DNA of 10,027 nucleotides, from positions 1 to 10,027 of the forward strand of contig JAMCWS010000411.1 in NCBI GenBank assembly GCA_023480605.1. Reading direction: 5' to 3'. Positions 7,196-10,027 of the stretch are shown in pieces. Position numbers and translations under genes: made by a program. Under the pieces are notes generated by a model that did not search any database, was not told the DNA's origin, and worked only from the letters and a program-made list of their open reading frames with translations. Position 1 is the stretch's first letter. Every line of letters begins with the position of its first letter. Origin of the DNA: a bacterium (GTDB lineage: Bacteria > Sumerlaeota > Sumerlaeia > MVZB01).

Positions 7196-9739
7196 ATGGA
7201 CCGAGCCTTTAATTCACCGTATGAAGGGGAATATCTGAACCGGGTCGCCTTCCCCCTGGGCGGCATGGGAGCGGGGATGATTTGCCTGGAAGGCGGCGGA
7301 ACTCTGTCGCATTTTTCGCTGCGCGGCCAACCCGAGATCTTCAACCAGCCGGTTGTTTTTTCGGCGTTGTGGGTCAAACCGGCCAACGCCCCGCCGCGGG
7401 CCCGCGTGCTCGAGGGCCCCGTGCAAGGCTGGAAGGTCTTCGGCATGCCGGGCACGGGCAACGGCGCCGCCGGCGCCGATTATGGCCTGCCGCGCTTCGA
7501 CCGCGCCGTTTTCGAGACGCGCTTCCCTTTCGCGACGGTCGGCCTGACCGATCCCGCCGTGCCCCTGAAAGTCGAACTGACCGGCTGGAGTCCCTTCACC
7601 CCGGGCGAGGCCAATTCGTCAAGCCTGCCGGTGGCGGGGCTCGAATATTGCTTGACGAACCCCACCGGCGAGGCGGTCGAGGCGATTTACTCGTTTCACG
7701 CGCGCAACTTTCTGGCCGGCGGCCGCGGCGCGGAAAGCGCGGTGCTTCACACTCGCGGCGGTTTTATCCTCCTTCAGAAAGGCACGGCGGAGCAGCCCGG
7801 GCGCCAGGCCGCCTTCAGCGCCACCGTCGACGACCTGGCGACCAAAGTCAACTGCGCCTGGTTCCGCGGCGGCGGGTTCGACGTGCTGACAATGCTCTGG
7901 AAAACGATCCGCGAAGGCGCCATGCCGAAGGCCGACCCATACGACGCCGGCCCGCCCAGCCCCGGCGGCAGCCTGTTTCTGCCGATACGGTTTGGACCCG
8001 GCGAGTCGATGACCGTTCGCCTGCGGCTGGCCTGGCACGTGCCCGACCCCGGTCTGCGGGTCGGCAAGGGTCTCCACGACGATGAAGAGGAGGCGGCGGC
8101 CAAGGCCGCGGCGGAGGCGGGCGCGAGTTGCGCCGCCCCGGGGTGCGCCTGCGACGGCGCGGCCCCGGCCGAATCCCCCCGTAAATATCGTCCCGAGACT
8201 TATCGCCCGTTCTACTCGGGCATGTTCGACGACATCGAGGCGCTGACGGCCTGGTGGGGCGACAACTACGACGCGCTGCGCGCCAGGAGCAAAACCTTTG
8301 CCGATTGCTTCTATGACACGACGCTGCCGCCCGAGGTGGTCGAAGCGGTCGCGGCCAACCTGACCATCCTCAAAACCCCCACCGTCCTGCGCCAGACCGA
8401 CGGGCGCCTGTGGTGCTGGGAGGGTTGCAGCGATGCCAATGGCTGCTGCCACGGCTCGTGCACCCACGTCTGGAATTACGCCCAGGCGATCCCGCACCTC
8501 TTCCCCGACATGGAGCGCTCGCTGCGCCAGACCGAGTTCGGCGAAAATCAGGATGAGCGCGGCCACCAGACTTTTCGCGCGACGCTGCCCATCCGCGTCA
8601 ACACCCACGGTGGTCACGCCGCCTCCGACGGCCAACTCGGCGGCATCATGAAGGTCTACCGCGACTGGCGGGTGAGCGGCATGACCGAGTGGTTGCGCGG
8701 TCTCTGGCCGCGCGTGCGCCAGAGCATGGACTTCTGCATCGACCAGTGGGATCCCAATCGCCGGGGCATCCTCGAGGCGATTCATCATAACACTTACGAC
8801 ATCGAATTCTGGGGGCCTGACGGAATGTGCGGCTCGTTTTACCTGGGCGCGCTGCGCGCGGCGGCGCTCATGGGCCGCGCGTTGGGCGAAGACGCGGCGC
8901 TTTACGAGGAATTATACGGCAAAGGCCGCGCCTTCCTCGAAAACGAACTCTACAATGGCGAATATTTTATCCAGCAAATACGCCGCGAGGACCCGACCGA
9001 GGCTGAAGGGCGCGAACGCACGCCTTCCGCGGGACGCGCAACCGGCGGCGTGCCCGAGGCCGAGGAACTCGTCGAACGCGAGGGGCCCAAGTATCAGTAT
9101 GGCAATGGCTGCCTGTCGGACGGCGTCCTGGGCGCGTGGATCGCGCGGGTGTGCGGCGTGGGCGAGATACTCGATGTCGACAAGGAACGCAGCCACCTGG
9201 AGTCGGTCCACAAGTATAATTTCCGAAACGACCTGTCGGATCACGATAATCCGCAGCGGCCATCATACGCGGTTGGCCACGAGGGAGGCTTGCTTCTCTG
9301 CACCTGGCCGAAGGGGGGCGAACTGTCGCTGCCCTTCATCTATAGTAATGAAGTCTGGACCGGGATCGAATACCAGGTCGCCAGCCACTTGATGCTGATG
9401 GGCCGGGTCGAGGAGGGACTGGAGATCGTCCGCGCGGCGCGGGCCCGATACGACGGCCGCGTGCGCAACCCGTTCGACGAATATGAATGCGGCCACTGGT
9501 ACGGGCGGGCGCTGTCGTCGTACGCGCTGCTCCAGGGACTGACCGGCGCCCGCTACGACGCGGTTGAGAAGACGCTATACCTTGAGCCGAACATCAAGGG
9601 CGACTTCCGCGCCTTTTTCTGCGCCGCCGGCGGATATGGCACGGTCGGCGTGCGCAACGGGAAGCCATTTCTGGAGGTGGCGCAAGGCAAGATTTCGATC
9701 GAAATATTCAAATACACTCCATGCGTAAAAAAGGCTTGA
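7196..9739 (+). CDS. Glycoside hydrolase family 116 (beta-glucosidase / GBA2-type glucosylceramidase-like)
   Basis: An 847-residue retaining glycosidase expected to cleave beta-linked glucose or xylose; the substrate cannot be told from sequence. Residues about 7-290 form the N-terminal beta-sandwich domain, beginning with YLNRVAFPLGGMGAGMICLEGGG (13-35). Residues about 340-840 form the (alpha/alpha)6 barrel catalytic domain. By comparison with human GBA2, E409 in WCWEG is the likely nucleophile and D535 in HNTYDIEFWGPDG the likely acid/base. CCHGSCTHVWNYAQAIPHLFP (417-437), GLWPRV (502-507) and IYSNEVWTGIEYQVASHLM (715-733) are also family-like. A Glu/Ala- and Cys-rich stretch (about 294-330) joins the domains, and a hydrophilic insertion lies at about 597-630. 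No signal peptide is visible, so the enzyme should be cytoplasmic unless exported unconventionally. The gene stands alone, divergent from dusB, with no transporter or regulator in view. The family call is firm; the activity is inferred. Confidence 0.95.
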   Translation: MDRAFNSPYEGEYLNRVAFPLGGMGAGMICLEGGGTLSHFSLRGQPEIFNQPVVFSALWVKPANAPPRARVLEGPVQGWKVFGMPGTGNGAAGADYGLPRFDRAVFETRFPFATVGLTDPAVPLKVELTGWSPFTPGEANSSSLPVAGLEYCLTNPTGEAVEAIYSFHARNFLAGGRGAESAVLHTRGGFILLQKGTAEQPGRQAAFSATVDDLATKVNCAWFRGGGFDVLTMLWKTIREGAMPKADPYDAGPPSPGGSLFLPIRFGPGESMTVRLRLAWHVPDPGLRVGKGLHDDEEEAAAKAAAEAGASCAAPGCACDGAAPAESPRKYRPETYRPFYSGMFDDIEALTAWWGDNYDALRARSKTFADCFYDTTLPPEVVEAVAANLTILKTPTVLRQTDGRLWCWEGCSDANGCCHGSCTHVWNYAQAIPHLFPDMERSLRQTEFGENQDERGHQTFRATLPIRVNTHGGHAASDGQLGGIMKVYRDWRVSGMTEWLRGLWPRVRQSMDFCIDQWDPNRRGILEAIHHNTYDIEFWGPDGMCGSFYLGALRAAALMGRALGEDAALYEELYGKGRAFLENELYNGEYFIQQIRREDPTEAEGRERTPSAGRATGGVPEAEELVEREGPKYQYGNGCLSDGVLGAWIARVCGVGEILDVDKERSHLESVHKYNFRNDLSDHDNPQRPSYAVGHEGGLLLCTWPKGGELSLPFIYSNEVWTGIEYQVASHLMLMGRVEEGLEIVRAARARYDGRVRNPFDEYECGHWYGRALSSYALLQGLTGARYDAVEKTLYLEPNIKGDFRAFFCAAGGYGTVGVRNGKPFLEVAQGKISIEIFKYTPCVKKA

Positions 9740-10027
9740 CGTTTATCTAAAACATGAGGATTTGGAAGATGCCGCATGGTCCGGGTAAATCAAACCAATA
9801 GACCGTTATCTGCCTGTAAATATATAGTAAGTATTCGTTTCAATGGGCGTGCGTCGTTTGAGGGTCTGAAAGTATCGAGATATTATCAGAGGGTTCTTCC
9901 GGTAAAAGTGTGGAAATACCCCCCCTTCCGTCCCCCCTGCGGGGGGAGGCGACAGCTTGGAAAGCGCAGCCGGTCTGCGGATGGGCGGGGCTTGATCGCC
10001 GGGGGCGGTTCCGCGATGACCGACGGC
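9740..10027. other. Non-coding tail: AT-rich stretch followed by GC-rich hairpin sequence
   Basis: After the GH116 stop, composition changes sharply: about 9740-9915 is AT-rich (for instance TAAATATATAGTAAG near 9816-9830) in an otherwise GC-rich window. From about 9920 the sequence returns to runs of C and G. No open frame of note starts here. The AT-rich part could contain a promoter for a gene to the right, but I cannot identify a -35/-10 pair. No terminator with a T-tract is visible directly after GH116. Confidence 0.5.
9931..9979. repeat. Paired hairpins in GC-rich intergenic sequence
   Basis: TCCCCCC (9931-9937) and GGGGGGA (9941-9947) form a 7-base-pair stem with loop TGC. CGCAG (9965-9969) and CTGCG (9975-9979) form a second short stem. 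The C-run/G-run hairpin resembles the dispersed intergenic repeats of many GC-rich genomes. It may be one copy of such a family, or part of the terminator of a gene outside the window. Confidence 0.45.

Noticed and set aside
6799..7461. A 220-codon minus-strand frame across the palindrome into the GH116 start
   Set aside because: Its sequence is just the hairpin repeats translated, it has no domain, and it overlaps the GH116 5' end.
7619..8788. A 389-codon minus-strand frame inside the GH116 gene
   Set aside because: Antisense shadow of a clearly recognisable GH116 protein in the plus strand.

Overview
The window is GC-rich DNA, almost certainly bacterial. It holds four protein genes: three on the minus strand (positions 1-6494) and one on the plus strand (7196-9739), which diverges from them. 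The gene content (pyruvate:ferredoxin oxidoreductase, an O-antigen ligase-type membrane protein, a DusB-type tRNA dihydrouridine synthase, a family 116 glycoside hydrolase) suggests a Gram-negative-like, anaerobic or facultatively anaerobic bacterium that makes surface polysaccharide and degrades glycans. Planctomycete/Lentisphaera/Sumerlaeota-like lineages are my guess from the glycosidase type and the hairpin-rich intergenic repeats. The sequence alone does not settle the phylum.

Layout. Positions 1-3319 (minus) carry nifJ, a one-polypeptide pyruvate:ferredoxin oxidoreductase. It runs off the left edge and lacks only its last several dozen residues. Positions 3320-3790 are a gene-free leader and spacer. 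Positions 3791-5353 (minus) encode a multi-pass O-antigen ligase/polymerase-like protein with an unusual hydrophilic C-terminal tail. Positions 5354-5510 contain a likely terminator for the next gene. Positions 5511-6494 (minus) encode a DusB-type enzyme whose promoter-like sequence lies so close to its ATG that the transcript may be leaderless. Positions 6495-7195 are a 701-base divergent intergenic region holding a hexamer tandem repeat and a roughly 320-base nested palindrome with matching ends. Positions 7196-9739 (plus) encode a GH116 beta-glucosidase/glucosylceramidase-like enzyme. Positions 9740-10027 are a non-coding tail, AT-rich at first, then a C/G-run hairpin.

How the genes relate. 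They do not look like one pathway or operon: the gaps are wide and a terminator separates dusB from the ligase gene. PFOR is central anaerobic metabolism, DusB is tRNA modification, the ligase belongs to envelope glycan assembly, and GH116 removes beta-linked sugars. The least explained element is the repeat at 6776-7095. Its two outer arms are inverted copies of a hairpin module, and one stem base pair is changed on both sides between copies, which hints that the folded form matters. I found no CRISPR array, tRNA, rRNA, transposase or recognisable defence system.
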